From Tsukamurella tyrosinosolvens (GTDB lineage: Bacteria > Actinomycetota > Actinomycetes > Mycobacteriales > Mycobacteriaceae), in the NCBI RefSeq assembly GCF_900104775.1, contig NZ_FNSA01000003.1, positions 2,108,001 through 2,172,000 of the forward strand: 64,000 nucleotides of DNA, read 5' to 3'. Both the position numbers and the translations under genes were made by a program. Each line of letters begins with the position of its first letter. The first letter of the stretch is position 1. Below the pieces are notes generated by a model that searched no databases, was not told the origin of the DNA, and worked only from the letters and a program-made list of their open reading frames with translations. Of the stretch, positions 48,013-57,642 are shown piece after piece.

Positions 48013-48501
48013 GTGAGCGCCGCGGAACCCGCCTGGGAGCGGGGCCGGCGGCTGGCCCTCGATGTGGGCAAGGCCCGCATCGGGGTGGCCGTCTGCGATC
48101 CCGACGGGATCCTCGCGACGCCGGTGGAGACGGTCCGCGCGGCCAAGGACGGATCGGACCTGCGCCGGATCGCGCAGCTCGTGACCGACTACGAGCCGGT
48201 GGAGATCGTGATCGGGATGCCGCGCACCCTCCGCGGGGAGCGCGGTTCCTCGGCGAAGATGGCGGAGGTGTTCGCACGGCGGCTCGCCGAGGTTCTCGGT
48301 GCCGCGAACGCAACGCCGCCGCGGGTATGTTTTTTCGATGAGCGCTTCACCACCGTCACGGCGCAGCGGGCGCTGCGCGAGAACGGGGTGCGGGCGAAGG
48401 AGCAGCGAGCGGTGATCGATCAGGCCGCCGCGGTGGCCATCCTGCAGGGATGGCTCGACGAGCGGAGGCCGGTGTCCGGTCCCGAGGAGGTCGACGAGTG
48501 A
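48013..48501 (+). CDS. ruvX: RuvX/YqgF putative pre-16S rRNA / Holliday junction nuclease
   Basis: This 162-residue RNase H-like nuclease of the YqgF family has [16 protein letters not shown] as the first metal-binding strand, IVIGMP, and FFDERFTT with the catalytic acid. YqgF in E. coli processes the 5' end of 16S rRNA; a Holliday junction role is also proposed. It lies 2 bp after alaS and overlaps mltG by 4 bp. Confidence 0.92.
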   Translation: MSAAEPAWERGRRLALDVGKARIGVAVCDPDGILATPVETVRAAKDGSDLRRIAQLVTDYEPVEIVIGMPRTLRGERGSSAKMAEVFARRLAEVLGAANATPPRVCFFDERFTTVTAQRALRENGVRAKEQRAVIDQAAAVAILQGWLDERRPVSGPEEVDE

Positions 48502-49754
48502 GCGACGGGTGGAACAACGAGCGCGCCGATCCGGTGGCGATCGGCGGGCAGCGCACCACCCGCGCGGAGCGGCGACGCGCCGCGCAGCGGGAGCGGATCA
48601 AGCGCCGGCGCCGGGTGGCTCTGCTGTCGCTGATCGTGGTCTTCCTGGTCGTCATCGGCGGCGTGCTGTGGACGGTGCGCGGCTCCCTGTTCGGCGGCGG
48701 CTCCGCGCCCGAGGACTACGCCTCCGGCCAGGCGGGCCCCGAGGTCGTGGTCCACATCGTCGGCCAGAACAATTCCGACTTCGCGCAGAACCTCGTGGAT
48801 GCGGGCGTGGTGAAGTCCGTGGGCGCGTTCAATCAGGCCGCGGGTGACAAGCCGATCTCCGCGGGCTACTACGAGCTGCGCAAGTCGCTGCCCGCGTCGG
48901 AGGTCGTCACCATGCTGGTGGACCCGGCGCGCTCGCACCGCGTGGGCATGCTCAACGTCTCGGCCGGCGCGGTCCTCGACGACAAGCGCAGCAAGGACAA
49001 CAAGGTCGCCCAGGGCATCTTCAGCCAGCTCTCCGCCGCGACCGCGCACACCGTCGACGGTGTGAAGAAGCAGACCCCGAAGGCCGACTTCGTCCGGGTC
49101 GCCTCCAGCGCGAGCGTCGCCGACCTGGGCATCCCCGAGTGGGCCGCCGCCACCGTCACCCGGCTCAAGGGCGACCACCGCCGCATCGAGGGGCTCATCG
49201 CGCCGGGCATCTGGGACCAGATCGACCCGTCGGGCACGCCCATCGGCATCCTCAAGCAGCTCATCACGGCGTCGGCGAAGCAGTACGAGGCGCAGGGCCT
49301 GCTGACCGCGAGCCGCACGTCGCCGGCGAAGCTCGCGCCGTATCAGGTGCTGGTGTCGGCGTCGATCGTGGAGCGCGAGGTCAACCAGGCCGACGACTAC
49401 CCGAAGGTCGCCCGCGTGATCCTCAACCGGCTCGCCAAGGACCAGAAGCTGGAGATGGACTCGACGGTCAACTACGGCGAGGCCGTCACCGGCATCGACG
49501 TCGCCGGCGAGAAGCTGCTCAAGAAGACCGAGTGGAACACCTACGCCAAGACGGGCCTGCCCGCGACGCCCATCGGCGCCGTCGGCACGGATGCGTTGGT
49601 CGCCACCGAGAACCCGGCCCCCGGTCCGTGGCTGTACTTCGTCACCGTCGACAACAAGGGCACCACGCTGTTCACCGACGACTTCGCGCAGCACGAGCGC
49701 AACCGGCAGAAGGCGTGCGACACCAAGTTCCTGACGGTGGGCTGCGGGCCGTGA
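48498..49754 (+). CDS. mltG: Endolytic transglycosylase MltG
   Basis: This 418-residue membrane-anchored murein transglycosylase cuts nascent glycan strands and so ends peptidoglycan polymerisation. It has a basic cytoplasmic N-terminus, one membrane helix (residues about 45-65), a LysM-like region and the YceG catalytic domain. The catalytic Glu lies in ASIVEREV. Two cysteines near the C-terminus (KACDTK, VGCGP) could pair. The GTG at 48498 overlaps the ruvX stop; an upstream extension in frame is not needed. Confidence 0.93.
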   Translation: MSDGWNNERADPVAIGGQRTTRAERRRAAQRERIKRRRRVALLSLIVVFLVVIGGVLWTVRGSLFGGGSAPEDYASGQAGPEVVVHIVGQNNSDFAQNLVDAGVVKSVGAFNQAAGDKPISAGYYELRKSLPASEVVTMLVDPARSHRVGMLNVSAGAVLDDKRSKDNKVAQGIFSQLSAATAHTVDGVKKQTPKADFVRVASSASVADLGIPEWAAATVTRLKGDHRRIEGLIAPGIWDQIDPSGTPIGILKQLITASAKQYEAQGLLTASRTSPAKLAPYQVLVSASIVEREVNQADDYPKVARVILNRLAKDQKLEMDSTVNYGEAVTGIDVAGEKLLKKTEWNTYAKTGLPATPIGAVGTDALVATENPAPGPWLYFVTVDNKGTTLFTDDFAQHERNRQKACDTKFLTVGCGP

Positions 49755-50566
49755 TCCGGCGCGCCGCGGTCCTCGGAAAGCCGATCGCGCACTCGCTCTC
49801 GCCGGTCCTGCACGGTGCGGCGTTCGCCGCGCTCGGCCTCGACTGGACCTACGAGCGGATCGAGTGCGACGCGGAGGCGCTGCCCGGCCTCGTCGGCGGC
49901 TTCGGCCCCGAGTGGGTCGGCGTCTCGGTCACGATGCCCGGGAAGTTCGCGGCGCTGGAGTTCGCGGAGGAGCGCACCGAGCGCGCCGTCACCGTCGGTT
50001 CCGCCAACACCCTGGTCCGCACGGAATCGGGCTGGCTCGCCGACTGCACCGACGTCGACGGTGCCGACGGCCTCCTGGCCGAGTGCGGCGCGACGGGGGA
50101 GTCCGCGGTCGTCGTCGGCGCGGGCGGCACGGCCCGCCCGGTGTTCGCCGCGCTCGCCGACCGGGGCTTCACCCGCACGACGGTCCTCGCCCGCTCGGAG
50201 GAGCGGGCACAGGGCGCGCTGGCCTGCGCCGAGGCGTTCGGTCTCGCCGCGGCCTGGGCGCCGCTCGCCGCTGCCGCGGTACCGCACGCCGACGTGGTGG
50301 TCTCCACGCTCCCCGGTTCCGCCCAGCCGGATGACTTCCCGTTGATGGACGCGCTGTCCTCGGCGGCCCCGGCCGTCGCCGACGTGGCCTACGATCCGTG
50401 GCCCACCCTGCTCGTGGCGGCCGCGGAGGCGAAGGGCGCTCGCACCGCGGGCGGCCTGACGATGCTGCTGCACCAGGCGTTCCGGCAAGCGGAGTGGTTC
50501 ACCGGCGAGCCCGCGCCGCGCGCGGCGATGGCGGCGGCGCTCGCCGCCGCGAGGGAGGCACGATGA
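49751..50566 (+). CDS. aroE: Shikimate dehydrogenase
   Basis: AroE reduces 3-dehydroshikimate with NADPH in the chorismate pathway. It has 271 residues. The shikimate-binding SLSPVLHGAAF and the catalytic lysine in VSVTMPGK are intact, followed by a Rossmann motif VVVGAGGTARP and GGLTMLLHQA. GTG start, 4-bp overlap with mltG and with the following thioesterase. Confidence 0.93.
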   Translation: MIRRAAVLGKPIAHSLSPVLHGAAFAALGLDWTYERIECDAEALPGLVGGFGPEWVGVSVTMPGKFAALEFAEERTERAVTVGSANTLVRTESGWLADCTDVDGADGLLAECGATGESAVVVGAGGTARPVFAALADRGFTRTTVLARSEERAQGALACAEAFGLAAAWAPLAAAAVPHADVVVSTLPGSAQPDDFPLMDALSSAAPAVADVAYDPWPTLLVAAAEAKGARTAGGLTMLLHQAFRQAEWFTGEPAPRAAMAAALAAAREAR

Positions 50567-50976
50567 GTACCGACTTCCGCTACCGGTTCCGGCCGCGGTA
50601 CTACGAGATCGACCGCCAGGGCGTCATGTTCAACATGTGGTACCTCGGCTACGTCGACACGGCGATCGGCGAGTTCTACGCCGACCGCGGCACGCCCTAC
50701 GAGGCGATGCTCGCGGCCGGCTACGACTCGCAGGTGGTGCACGTCGAGCTCGACTACGCGGCGGGCCTGACCGACGAGGGCGACACCGAGCTGGTCATGC
50801 GGACCGGCCGGATCGGCACGAAGAGCTTCACGATCGAGTTCGTCTTCGTCACCGACCTCGACGCCGACGAGCCGACCGAGGCCGTCGCCGGCCGGATCGT
50901 GTACGCCGTGATCGCCGCCGACGGCTCGGGCGCCATCCCGATCCCCGATGCGCTGCGCGAGGCCCTGCAGGCCTGA
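50563..50976 (+). CDS. Hot-dog fold acyl-CoA thioesterase (4HBT family)
   Basis: This 137-residue single hot-dog protein starts with the 4-hydroxybenzoyl-CoA thioesterase-like pattern RYYEIDRQGVMFNMWYLGYVD, in which Asp and the FNMWY stretch form the active site. It hydrolyses an acyl-CoA of unknown chain. The ATGA overlap with aroE shows co-translation, although no metabolic link is obvious. Confidence 0.87.
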   Translation: MSTDFRYRFRPRYYEIDRQGVMFNMWYLGYVDTAIGEFYADRGTPYEAMLAAGYDSQVVHVELDYAAGLTDEGDTELVMRTGRIGTKSFTIEFVFVTDLDADEPTEAVAGRIVYAVIAADGSGAIPIPDALREALQA

Positions 50977-50988
50977 CACACTGACCCC

Positions 50989-51408
50989 GTGGAGTGGGGG
51001 CTCTTCGGGGGTGCGTTCTTGGCGTGGTGCGCCGCGCTGTGCTGGTTCGACGTGCGTGAGCGGCGGCTCCCGAACGTCCTGACCCTGCCCGCGGTGTGCG
51101 TCGCCCTCGGCGTCTCGCTCTGGGCGGTGTTCGACGGTGCGCCCGCCCCGTTGGTCGGGTTGACGCTCTGGACGGCGGTGAACGGCACGGCCTTCCTCGC
51201 CCGCGGAATGGGTGCCGGCGATGTGAAGCTGGCGCCGACGCTCGGCGCCGTGGCGGCCGGGGCGGGTGGGGTGCCGGCGGCGCTCCTCGCCGTCCTCGGG
51301 GCCCAGTTCCTCACGCTGGCGTGGGCGCTCGTCGCCCGCGACCGCACGGTGCCGCACGGCCCCGCGATGATCGCCGCGACTCTCGCTGTGGCGGCGTCGA
51401 CCGCGTGA
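50989..51408 (+). CDS. Prepilin peptidase (A24 aspartic family), minimal form
   Basis: This 139-residue polytopic protein contains only the peptidase half of prepilin peptidases, without the methyltransferase domain. The two catalytic aspartates are in WFDVRERRLPN and the GAGD motif of RGMGAGDVKL. A homologue follows aroE in M. tuberculosis (Rv2551c). Its pilin substrates are not in this window. Confidence 0.87.
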   Translation: MEWGLFGGAFLAWCAALCWFDVRERRLPNVLTLPAVCVALGVSLWAVFDGAPAPLVGLTLWTAVNGTAFLARGMGAGDVKLAPTLGAVAAGAGGVPAALLAVLGAQFLTLAWALVARDRTVPHGPAMIAATLAVAASTA

Positions 51409-51885
51409 TCAGGGCGTGGTGAGCCTGCGCAGAAGGCCGTCGAGGGTGTGGAGTTCGGCGTCGGTCAACGCGGAGAGCAGATCGCGCTCGCGGCGAATGT
51501 GCCCGGGGAGGAGTCGTTCGATGAGCCCTCGGCCCGCTTCGGTGAGCGTCACCGTCTTCCCTCGGCCGTCGGTCGGGCTCGGGGTCCGTGCGACGAGACC
51601 GGCGCTCTCAAGCCGATCGAGACGCGAGGTGAGGCCGGCGCGGGTGATGAGCAGCTGGTCGGCGAGGGCCGCAGGGGCGAGGGCATAGGGCGGGCCGGAG
51701 CGGCGGAGGGTCGCGAGCACGTCGAACTCACCGCGACGGAGTCCTTCGTCCTCCAGCGGTCCTTCGATCGCGGCGCGGCCGGCCGCCTCGAGGTGCGCGA
51801 GGCGGCCGACGATGCTCATCGGCAACGTGTCGAGGTCGGGGTACTCGGTGCGCCACTGGGCCATGGCGGCGTCGACGTCATGCAC
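51409..51885 (-). CDS. MarR-family transcriptional regulator
   Basis: This 158-residue winged-helix regulator has the DNA-binding core LAPAALADQLLITRAGLTSRLDRLESAGLVAR followed by the DGRGKTVTLTEAG wing. It is divergent from a cupin gene across a 77-bp region with two operator-like repeats. TACTCT (minus strand, 51897-51892) lies 6 bp before the GTG, so the message is probably leaderless. One operator covers its -35 region, consistent with autorepression. The ligand is unknown. Confidence 0.9.
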   Translation of the reverse strand: MHDVDAAMAQWRTEYPDLDTLPMSIVGRLAHLEAAGRAAIEGPLEDEGLRRGEFDVLATLRRSGPPYALAPAALADQLLITRAGLTSRLDRLESAGLVARTPSPTDGRGKTVTLTEAGRGLIERLLPGHIRRERDLLSALTDAELHTLDGLLRRLTTP

Positions 51886-51901
51886 GGGCCGAGAGTACGC
51901 C

Positions 51902-51958
51902 TTGACGCCAGTAGTTCGAGGGTGAACTATATAGTTAGAAGTCGAACTACATTGGAGG
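51902..51958. promoter_or_regulatory. Double MarR operator and cupin promoter
   Basis: Two 18-bp sites, TAGTTC-N6-GAACTA (51912-51929) and TAGTTA-N6-GAACTA (51932-51949), lie 20 bp apart, centre to centre. Together they form a 40-bp nested dyad (51911-51950) whose centre is the 12-bp palindrome AACTATATAGTT. TTGACG (51902-51907) and TATAGT (51930-51935) are promoter-like for the cupin gene, and GGAGG (51954-51958) is its ribosome-binding site. Confidence 0.8.
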
Positions 51959-51962
51959 CGTC

Positions 51963-52451
51963 ATGATCGTTCGGAATCCGGAACTCGTCGGCGAGGCGTC
52001 GGGGCCGCAGGTCGCGTTGTTCGCGGACGCGTCGGCCACAGGGGAGACGGCGAGCGTGCAACGCGTGCACCTTCCAGCGGGCGCCGACGGCGCCTCACCC
52101 CATTTCCACACCCGGTCCACCGAGCTCTTCTACGTCCTCGACGGCGCCCTCGACATGCTGGTCGGCGAGGAGCTCGTCGCCGTCGAGGCGGGTGGCCTCG
52201 CGGTGATCCCACCGAACACGGTGCACGCCTTCGCCGCCGGACCCGCGGTTCCGGCGACCGCGCTCATCGTCCTGACGCCCGGCGTCGAGCGCTTCGGCTA
52301 CTTCCGGCTGCTGCGCGACGTCGCGACCGGGGCGGCGGCACCGTCGGACCTGGTCGCGGCCCAGGATCAGTACGACAACCACTTCGTCGACAGCCCGCTC
52401 TGGCGTGAGCGTCCCCGCGGCGGACGGACGATTCCCTTGGATCCACGGTGA
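51963..52451 (+). CDS. Cupin-domain protein
   Basis: This 162-residue single-cupin beta-barrel has motif 1 in SPHFHTRSTELFYVLDG and motif 2 in IPPNTVHAFAA, which together supply two or three histidines and a glutamate for a metal. It could be a small dioxygenase, an isomerase or a ligand-binding protein. It is controlled by the divergent MarR gene through the shared double operator. Confidence 0.84.
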   Translation: MIVRNPELVGEASGPQVALFADASATGETASVQRVHLPAGADGASPHFHTRSTELFYVLDGALDMLVGEELVAVEAGGLAVIPPNTVHAFAAGPAVPATALIVLTPGVERFGYFRLLRDVATGAAAPSDLVAAQDQYDNHFVDSPLWRERPRGGRTIPLDPR

Positions 52452-52460
52452 GCGCAAGGG

Positions 52461-52496
52461 GTCACAGACGAATCCGCGCCGCCTACCGTCGAATCC
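52461..52496 (+). promoter_or_regulatory. Leaderless promoter of first LLM operon
   Basis: GTCACA (52461-52466), a 17-bp spacer and TACCGT (52484-52489) end 7 bp before the GTG at 52497. The same TACCGT -10 recurs before the acyl-CoA synthetase gene. Confidence 0.55.
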
Positions 52497-53591
52497 GTGA
52501 CCGAATCGACCTCACGCCCTGTCCTCGGGATCGCCCTGGAGCCGTTCGGCTGGCATCCCGCAGCGTTCGCGGAGGTCGGCGCGGATCCACTGGAGGCCAC
52601 CTCCGCGGAGCACTGGGTTGGGCTGGCCCGCTCCGCGGAGGCGGCTGCCGCCGACCTCGTGACCTTCGAGGACTCATTCTCGCTGACCGCCCGCGACCGC
52701 CTCACCGGCCGGTTCGACGCCACGCTCCTCGCCGCGCGCGTCGCGCCCGCGGTCCCGCGGATCGGCCTGGTCCCCACCGTGACCGCCACGCACACCGAGC
52801 CCTTCCACGCCTCGAAGGCCATCGCGACGCTGGACTACGTCAGTGGCGGCCGCGCCGGGGTGCTTCCCGCGACGACGGGCGCCGCCGCGGATGCGGCCCT
52901 GTTCGGCCGTAAGCAGCCGCAGGACCCGGTTTCTCGCGCCGCAGAGGCCCGTGAGTACGTCGAAGTGCTGCGCGACCTCTGGGACAGCTGGGAGGACGAC
53001 GCGATCGTCAAGGACGTCGCCACCGGCCGGTTCGTCGATCGGGACCGCCTGCACTACATCGACTTCCAGGGCGAGAACTTCTCCGTCAAGGGGCCGTCGA
53101 TCACGCCGCGCCCGCCGCAGGGTCGGCCGCCGGTGATCGTCCGCGTCACGGACGCCGCCGCGGAGGCCGTCGCCGCCGATGCGGACGTCGCGATCGTTCC
53201 GGCCGCGGCCGACGAGGACCTCGCCGACACTGCGCGACGGCTCCGTGCCGCCGGCGTCCCGCTGCTCCTCGTCGATGTCACCGTCCACCTCGCCGACTCC
53301 GAGCGGACTGCGCAGCGCCGTATCGAGAAGCTGGATCGCCGCGAGCCCGCGGACGACGACACGCTCGTCTTCGCGGGGACGGGGGAGTCGTTGGCGCGCA
53401 CCGTCTCCGGGTGGCAGTCCCTCGGCTTCGACGGTGCGCGGCTCCGTCCCGGCGTCAACGCCGTCGACCTGCCCAGGCTCCGCGCGGCCTTCGCGCCACT
53501 GCTGCCCGGCGCGCCTCGGGCGGGAACGCTCCGCGAGATCCTCGGCCTCGCACCCGCGGTCAACCGTTTCGTCGCCGTGAAGGGGGCCTGA
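52497..53591 (+). CDS. LLM-class flavin-dependent monooxygenase (1 of 4)
   Basis: This 364-residue luciferase-like monooxygenase (TIM barrel, FMN or F420) is recognised from [40 protein letters not shown] and [17 protein letters not shown]. The last part resembles the NtaA/SnaA/DszA branch, which uses reduced FMN from a separate reductase. It opens an operon with two further LLM proteins. The substrate is likely an organic sulfur or nitrogen compound (inference). Confidence 0.85.
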   Translation: MTESTSRPVLGIALEPFGWHPAAFAEVGADPLEATSAEHWVGLARSAEAAAADLVTFEDSFSLTARDRLTGRFDATLLAARVAPAVPRIGLVPTVTATHTEPFHASKAIATLDYVSGGRAGVLPATTGAAADAALFGRKQPQDPVSRAAEAREYVEVLRDLWDSWEDDAIVKDVATGRFVDRDRLHYIDFQGENFSVKGPSITPRPPQGRPPVIVRVTDAAAEAVAADADVAIVPAAADEDLADTARRLRAAGVPLLLVDVTVHLADSERTAQRRIEKLDRREPADDDTLVFAGTGESLARTVSGWQSLGFDGARLRPGVNAVDLPRLRAAFAPLLPGAPRAGTLREILGLAPAVNRFVAVKGA

Positions 53592-54619
53592 TGACCGGGC
53601 TGAACGTTCTCGACCTCGCGCCCATCCCGGACGGCGGCACCCCGTCCGACGCGCTGCGCAACACGCTGGACTTGGCGCGCCGCGCCGAGGACTGGGGGTA
53701 CGGCCGCTACTGGGTCGCCGAGCACCACTTCGCGCACGTGGCGAGCGCGGCTCCCGCCGTCCTCATCGGCGAGATCCTCGCCCGCACCAACCGGATCCGC
53801 GTCGGGTCGGCGGCCGTGCTCATCGGCTTCACCACCGCCCCGGCCGTCGCCGACGCCTTCGGCGTGCTGGCCGCGCTGCACCCCGGGCGCGTGGACATCG
53901 GACTCGGCCGGACGGGGCAGCGCCTGCGGACGCCCCCGCCCGGTGCCCCCGCGCCGAACCCCGCGATCGTCGCCGGTTACGAGCACCTCTACCACCCGAA
54001 GGCGGAGCCGCCGAGCTACACGCGGCAGGTCGAGGACGTCCTGGATCTGGTCGGCGGCACCTTCACCGCCGACGGCCACGCCTTGCGCTCCCCGGTTGCC
54101 GAGGCGGCGGCGGATGCCCCCGTGTGGATCTTCGGCAGCAGTGCGGGGGAGAGCGCGCAGCTCGCCGGCGCCCGCGGCCTGCCCTTCGTCGCCAACTACC
54201 ACGTGAGCCCCGCGACCACCCTCGAGGCGGCCCAGGCCTACCGGGACGCGTTCCGGCCCTCCGACCGCCTCGCCGCACCGCACCTTGTGGTGAGCGCCGA
54301 CGTGGTCGTGGGCGACACCGACGTGCAGGCACGGGAGCTCGCCGCGGGCTTCCCGGCCTGGGTGCACTCCATCCGGTACGGCACCGGCGCGATCGCCTAC
54401 CCGCGCGACAGCGCCGCGCTCACGGACGAGGAGCGCGCCGCCGTCGCGGACCGGAGCGACACGCAGTTCGTCGGCGAACCGGGCCGCGTCGCCGACGGTC
54501 TCCGCGCACTCGTCGAGCGGACCAGCGCCGACGAGCTCGTGATCACCTCGGTCACCCACGACCACGCCGCGCGCCTGCGCAGCCACGAACTCCTCGCCAA
54601 GGAATGGGGTCTCCTGTGA
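53591..54619 (+). CDS. LLM-class flavin-dependent oxidoreductase (2 of 4)
   Basis: This 342-residue member of the alkanal-monooxygenase-like branch is marked by [20 protein letters not shown] and [23 protein letters not shown], then [12 protein letters not shown]. The ATG shares a base with the stop of the previous gene and the end overlaps the next by 4 bp. It belongs to the same operon and presumably the same pathway. Confidence 0.86.
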   Translation: MTGLNVLDLAPIPDGGTPSDALRNTLDLARRAEDWGYGRYWVAEHHFAHVASAAPAVLIGEILARTNRIRVGSAAVLIGFTTAPAVADAFGVLAALHPGRVDIGLGRTGQRLRTPPPGAPAPNPAIVAGYEHLYHPKAEPPSYTRQVEDVLDLVGGTFTADGHALRSPVAEAAADAPVWIFGSSAGESAQLAGARGLPFVANYHVSPATTLEAAQAYRDAFRPSDRLAAPHLVVSADVVVGDTDVQARELAAGFPAWVHSIRYGTGAIAYPRDSAALTDEERAAVADRSDTQFVGEPGRVADGLRALVERTSADELVITSVTHDHAARLRSHELLAKEWGLL

Positions 54620-55956
54620 CGATCGACCGCACCGACGTCCCCGTCCGGGAGGGCTTGCACCGCAAGCCGATCCACCTGGCCGCGCACTTCCCGGGCGTCA
54701 ACCACAACACCGTGTGGTCGGACCCCGCGGCGCGCAGCCAGGTGGAGTTCGAGTCGTTCGTGTACCTCGCCCGGGCCGCCGAGCGCGCCAAGTTCGACTT
54801 CTTCTTCCTCGCCGAGGGGCTGCGGCTGCGGGAGCACCTCGGGCGCATCCACGACCTCGACGTGGTCGGCCGACCCGATACGTTCACTGTGCTCACCGCG
54901 CTCGCCGCCGTCACCGACCGCATCGGCCTCGCAGGCACCATCAACACGACCTTCAACGAGCCCTTCGACGTGGCACGACAGTTCGCCACCCTCGACCACC
55001 TCAGCGGCGGCCGCGCCGCGTGGAACATGGTGACCAGCTCCGACGCCTTCACCGGCGAGAACTTCCGCCGCGGGGGCTACCTCGCCCACGCCGACCGGTA
55101 CCACCGGGCCGACGAATTCGTCACCGTCGCGCGGAAGTTCTGGGACGGCTGGGATCGCGGCGACGTCGTCCACCACGGCACACAGTTCGACGTGCGGGGC
55201 GCGGCACCGTTGCCACCGTCGCCGCAGGGACATCCGGTCCTGCTGCAGGCGGGCGACTCCGGCGAGGGGCGCGACTTCGCCGCGGCGCAGGCGGACGCGA
55301 TCTTCACCCGCCACGGCTCGCTCGAGAGCGGCCGTGCGTTCTACGCCGACGTCAAGCGCCGGGCCGCCGACCGCGGCCGGAACCCGGATCACCTCAAGGT
55401 CTTTCCCGGCGCCGCCGCCGTCGTCGGCGACACGACCGCCGAGGCGCAGGAGAAGGCCCACGACATCCGACGCCGGCAGGTGAGCCCACAGACCGCGCTG
55501 AACTTCCTCGAGCAGGTGTGGGGCAGGGAGCTGCAGTCCTTCGATCCCGACGGTCCGCTGCCCGACGTCGAGCCCGTGTACGACGCACCGGCGGTGCAGG
55601 GCCGCGTGCTGCACGCGGATCCGCGCGAGATAGTCGCGACGTACCGCGAGCGCGCCGAGGCGGGCGGACTCTCCATCCGCGAGCTCGTGATCGAGCTCAA
55701 CACCCGGCCCCAGTTCGTGGGCACGGCCCAGCAGGTGGCCGACGAGATCGACACGTACATCCAGGCGGACGCCGCGGACGGCTTCATCCTGGTGCCGCAC
55801 CTCACGCCCACGGGCCTCGACGAGTTCATCGACGGCGTCGTGCCGTTGCTGCAGGAGCGCGGTGCGTTCCGGACCGAGTACGCGGGAACCACCCTCCGCG
55901 ATCACCTCGGCCTGCCCGTCCCGGAGACCGCGAGCGGAGTGCAGCGCGCCGGTTAG
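54616..55956 (+). CDS. NtaA/DmoA-family FMN-dependent monooxygenase (3 of 4)
   Basis: This 446-residue protein is of the nitrilotriacetate monooxygenase A / dimethylsulfide monooxygenase family, with the diagnostic TSSDAFTGENFRRGG, DRYHRADEFVTVARKFWDGW and QAGDSGEGRDFAA stretches. Relatives split C-N or C-S bonds in NTA, EDTA, dibenzothiophene sulfone and dimethylsulfide. It needs FMNH2, but no flavin reductase gene is seen in the cluster. Confidence 0.9.
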   Translation: MTIDRTDVPVREGLHRKPIHLAAHFPGVNHNTVWSDPAARSQVEFESFVYLARAAERAKFDFFFLAEGLRLREHLGRIHDLDVVGRPDTFTVLTALAAVTDRIGLAGTINTTFNEPFDVARQFATLDHLSGGRAAWNMVTSSDAFTGENFRRGGYLAHADRYHRADEFVTVARKFWDGWDRGDVVHHGTQFDVRGAAPLPPSPQGHPVLLQAGDSGEGRDFAAAQADAIFTRHGSLESGRAFYADVKRRAADRGRNPDHLKVFPGAAAVVGDTTAEAQEKAHDIRRRQVSPQTALNFLEQVWGRELQSFDPDGPLPDVEPVYDAPAVQGRVLHADPREIVATYRERAEAGGLSIRELVIELNTRPQFVGTAQQVADEIDTYIQADAADGFILVPHLTPTGLDEFIDGVVPLLQERGAFRTEYAGTTLRDHLGLPVPETASGVQRAG

Positions 55957-55999
55957 CGCATCTTCACTCGTTCGCGGCGCGCGCCCGGTGAGAACCGGT

Positions 56000-56005
56000 T
56001 ACCGT
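56000..56005 (+). promoter_or_regulatory. -10 element (leaderless) before acyl-CoA synthetase gene
   Basis: TACCGT ends 6 bp before the ATG at 56012. No -35 is obvious. Spacing and sequence match the promoter at 52484. Confidence 0.5.
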
Positions 56006-56011
56006 GCGGCC

Positions 56012-57637
56012 ATGAGCCGTGCGATGCGCCCTGACTTGTCCGGTGTCGACCCCCTCGTGGTCAACCTCACCCACCGCGTGTGCCTGGGCGATCTGCCCAC
56101 GCGCGCCGCCCGTTCCTTCGGCGATCGCGTCGCGCTCGTCGACGGCGGCGCGACGGTCACCTATCGCGAGCTGGAGAGCCGCTCGAACGCCCTCGCACGG
56201 GGCCTGCAGGCGCGCGGCTACCAGCGCGGCGACGCGATCGCCCTGCAACTGCAGAACCGCTGGGAGTTCGTGGTCTCCCTGTTCGCGTGCGCGAAGCTCG
56301 GCGTCGTCGCGATGCCGCTCAACCTCCTGCTCGGCCCCGGCGACGTCGCCTACCAGCTCGGCGACAGCGGCGTCCGCGCCGTCATCACCGAGGACGTCTT
56401 CGCGCCCGCGCTCACCGCGGCCCTCGACGCCGCCGACCACCGGGTCGAGGCCGTCTACATCGTGGCCAACGGTGGCGGCGCGCTCCCCGCCGAGGTGGGC
56501 GGCGTCCCGTCGACCGCCTTCACCGATCTGCCCGACGCGGACGACTCCGTCGTGGAATCCATCGTCGAGGACCGCGACATCCTGCACTGCCTGTACACCT
56601 CGGGGACCACGGCACGGCCCAAGGGCGTCGTCACCAGCCATGTCGCGGTGCACATCTCGGCGCTCTCGTCCGCGGTCGCGCTGGGCGTGCGGCCCGACGT
56701 GCAGCCCGCGGTCCAGCCCATCGCGCTCCCGCTGTTCCACGTGACCGCCCTCGACGCGCTCCTCATGCCGATGCTCGTCACCGGCGGCACCGCAGTCCTC
56801 CTGCGCGGCTTCGATCCGGCCGCGCTCGCGGGTGCCTTCGTCGACCACCGGGTCACCCACCTGACGCTGCTGCCCATGATGTGGGCGGCCCTGCTCACCC
56901 GCCCCGAGCTCACCGACGAGAACACCGCGTCGCTGCGCACGGGTCTCTACGCGATGGCGCCCATGCCGGCCGAACTGCTCACCGCGCTGCGGGCCCGATT
57001 CCCCGGCGCCGCGATCATCCTCGGTTCCGGGCAGACCGAGACCACGCCGGCCTCGGAGGTGCAGTGGACCGGCCACCAGGGGGTCAAGGACGACTCCTGG
57101 GGCCCGGCCACCGTCTCCACCGACGTCGCGATCATGGGCGACGACGGTGCGCTGCTCCCTCCGGGCGAGGTCGGCGAGATCGTCTACCGCGCACCGCAGC
57201 TCATGGAGGGCTACTGGAACAACGCCGCGGCGAACACGGAGGCGTTCGCGCACGGCTGGTTCCACGGCGGGGATATCGGCTACCTCGACGACGAGGGCGT
57301 CGTCTACTTCACCGACCGCGCCAAGGACATCATCAAATCGGGCGGCGAGAACGTCTCCTCGGTGGAGGTCGAGCGCGTCCTGCTCGGCCACGACGCCGTC
57401 GCCGAGGTCGCCGTCGTCGGCACCCCGCACGAGCACTGGGGCGAGGCCGTCACCGCCTTCGTCGTGACGTCACCGTCGGGCGACGCCGATGGTGTCGCCC
57501 TCCTCGAGTACGCACGGCAGAACCTGGCGGGGTTCAAGGCGCCCAAGGAGATCGTCTTCGTCGACGCGCTCCCCAAGACCGCCACCGGCAAGATCCAGAA
57601 GAACCTGGTCCGCACGCTGCGCGAGACCCGGACCTAG
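56012..57637 (+). CDS. AMP-forming acyl-CoA synthetase (ANL superfamily)
   Basis: This 541-residue adenylate-forming enzyme has the P-loop motif YTSGTTARPKGV, the A5/A7 motif GWFHGGDIGYLDDEG and the hinge RAKDIIKSGGENVSS, and the catalytic Lys is in KTATGKIQK. It activates a carboxylic acid to its CoA ester. Between two LLM operons it may activate an acid released by the monooxygenases (inference). The ATG at 56012 fits the -10 at 56000; upstream extension is unlikely. Confidence 0.9.
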   Translation: MSRAMRPDLSGVDPLVVNLTHRVCLGDLPTRAARSFGDRVALVDGGATVTYRELESRSNALARGLQARGYQRGDAIALQLQNRWEFVVSLFACAKLGVVAMPLNLLLGPGDVAYQLGDSGVRAVITEDVFAPALTAALDAADHRVEAVYIVANGGGALPAEVGGVPSTAFTDLPDADDSVVESIVEDRDILHCLYTSGTTARPKGVVTSHVAVHISALSSAVALGVRPDVQPAVQPIALPLFHVTALDALLMPMLVTGGTAVLLRGFDPAALAGAFVDHRVTHLTLLPMMWAALLTRPELTDENTASLRTGLYAMAPMPAELLTALRARFPGAAIILGSGQTETTPASEVQWTGHQGVKDDSWGPATVSTDVAIMGDDGALLPPGEVGEIVYRAPQLMEGYWNNAAANTEAFAHGWFHGGDIGYLDDEGVVYFTDRAKDIIKSGGENVSSVEVERVLLGHDAVAEVAVVGTPHEHWGEAVTAFVVTSPSGDADGVALLEYARQNLAGFKAPKEIVFVDALPKTATGKIQKNLVRTLRETRT

Positions 57638-57642
57638 CCCGT

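Noticed and set aside
45146-48313. A 1055-codon antisense frame opposite alaS
   Set aside because: It mirrors alaS codon by codon and has no independent start, domain or neighbour logic.
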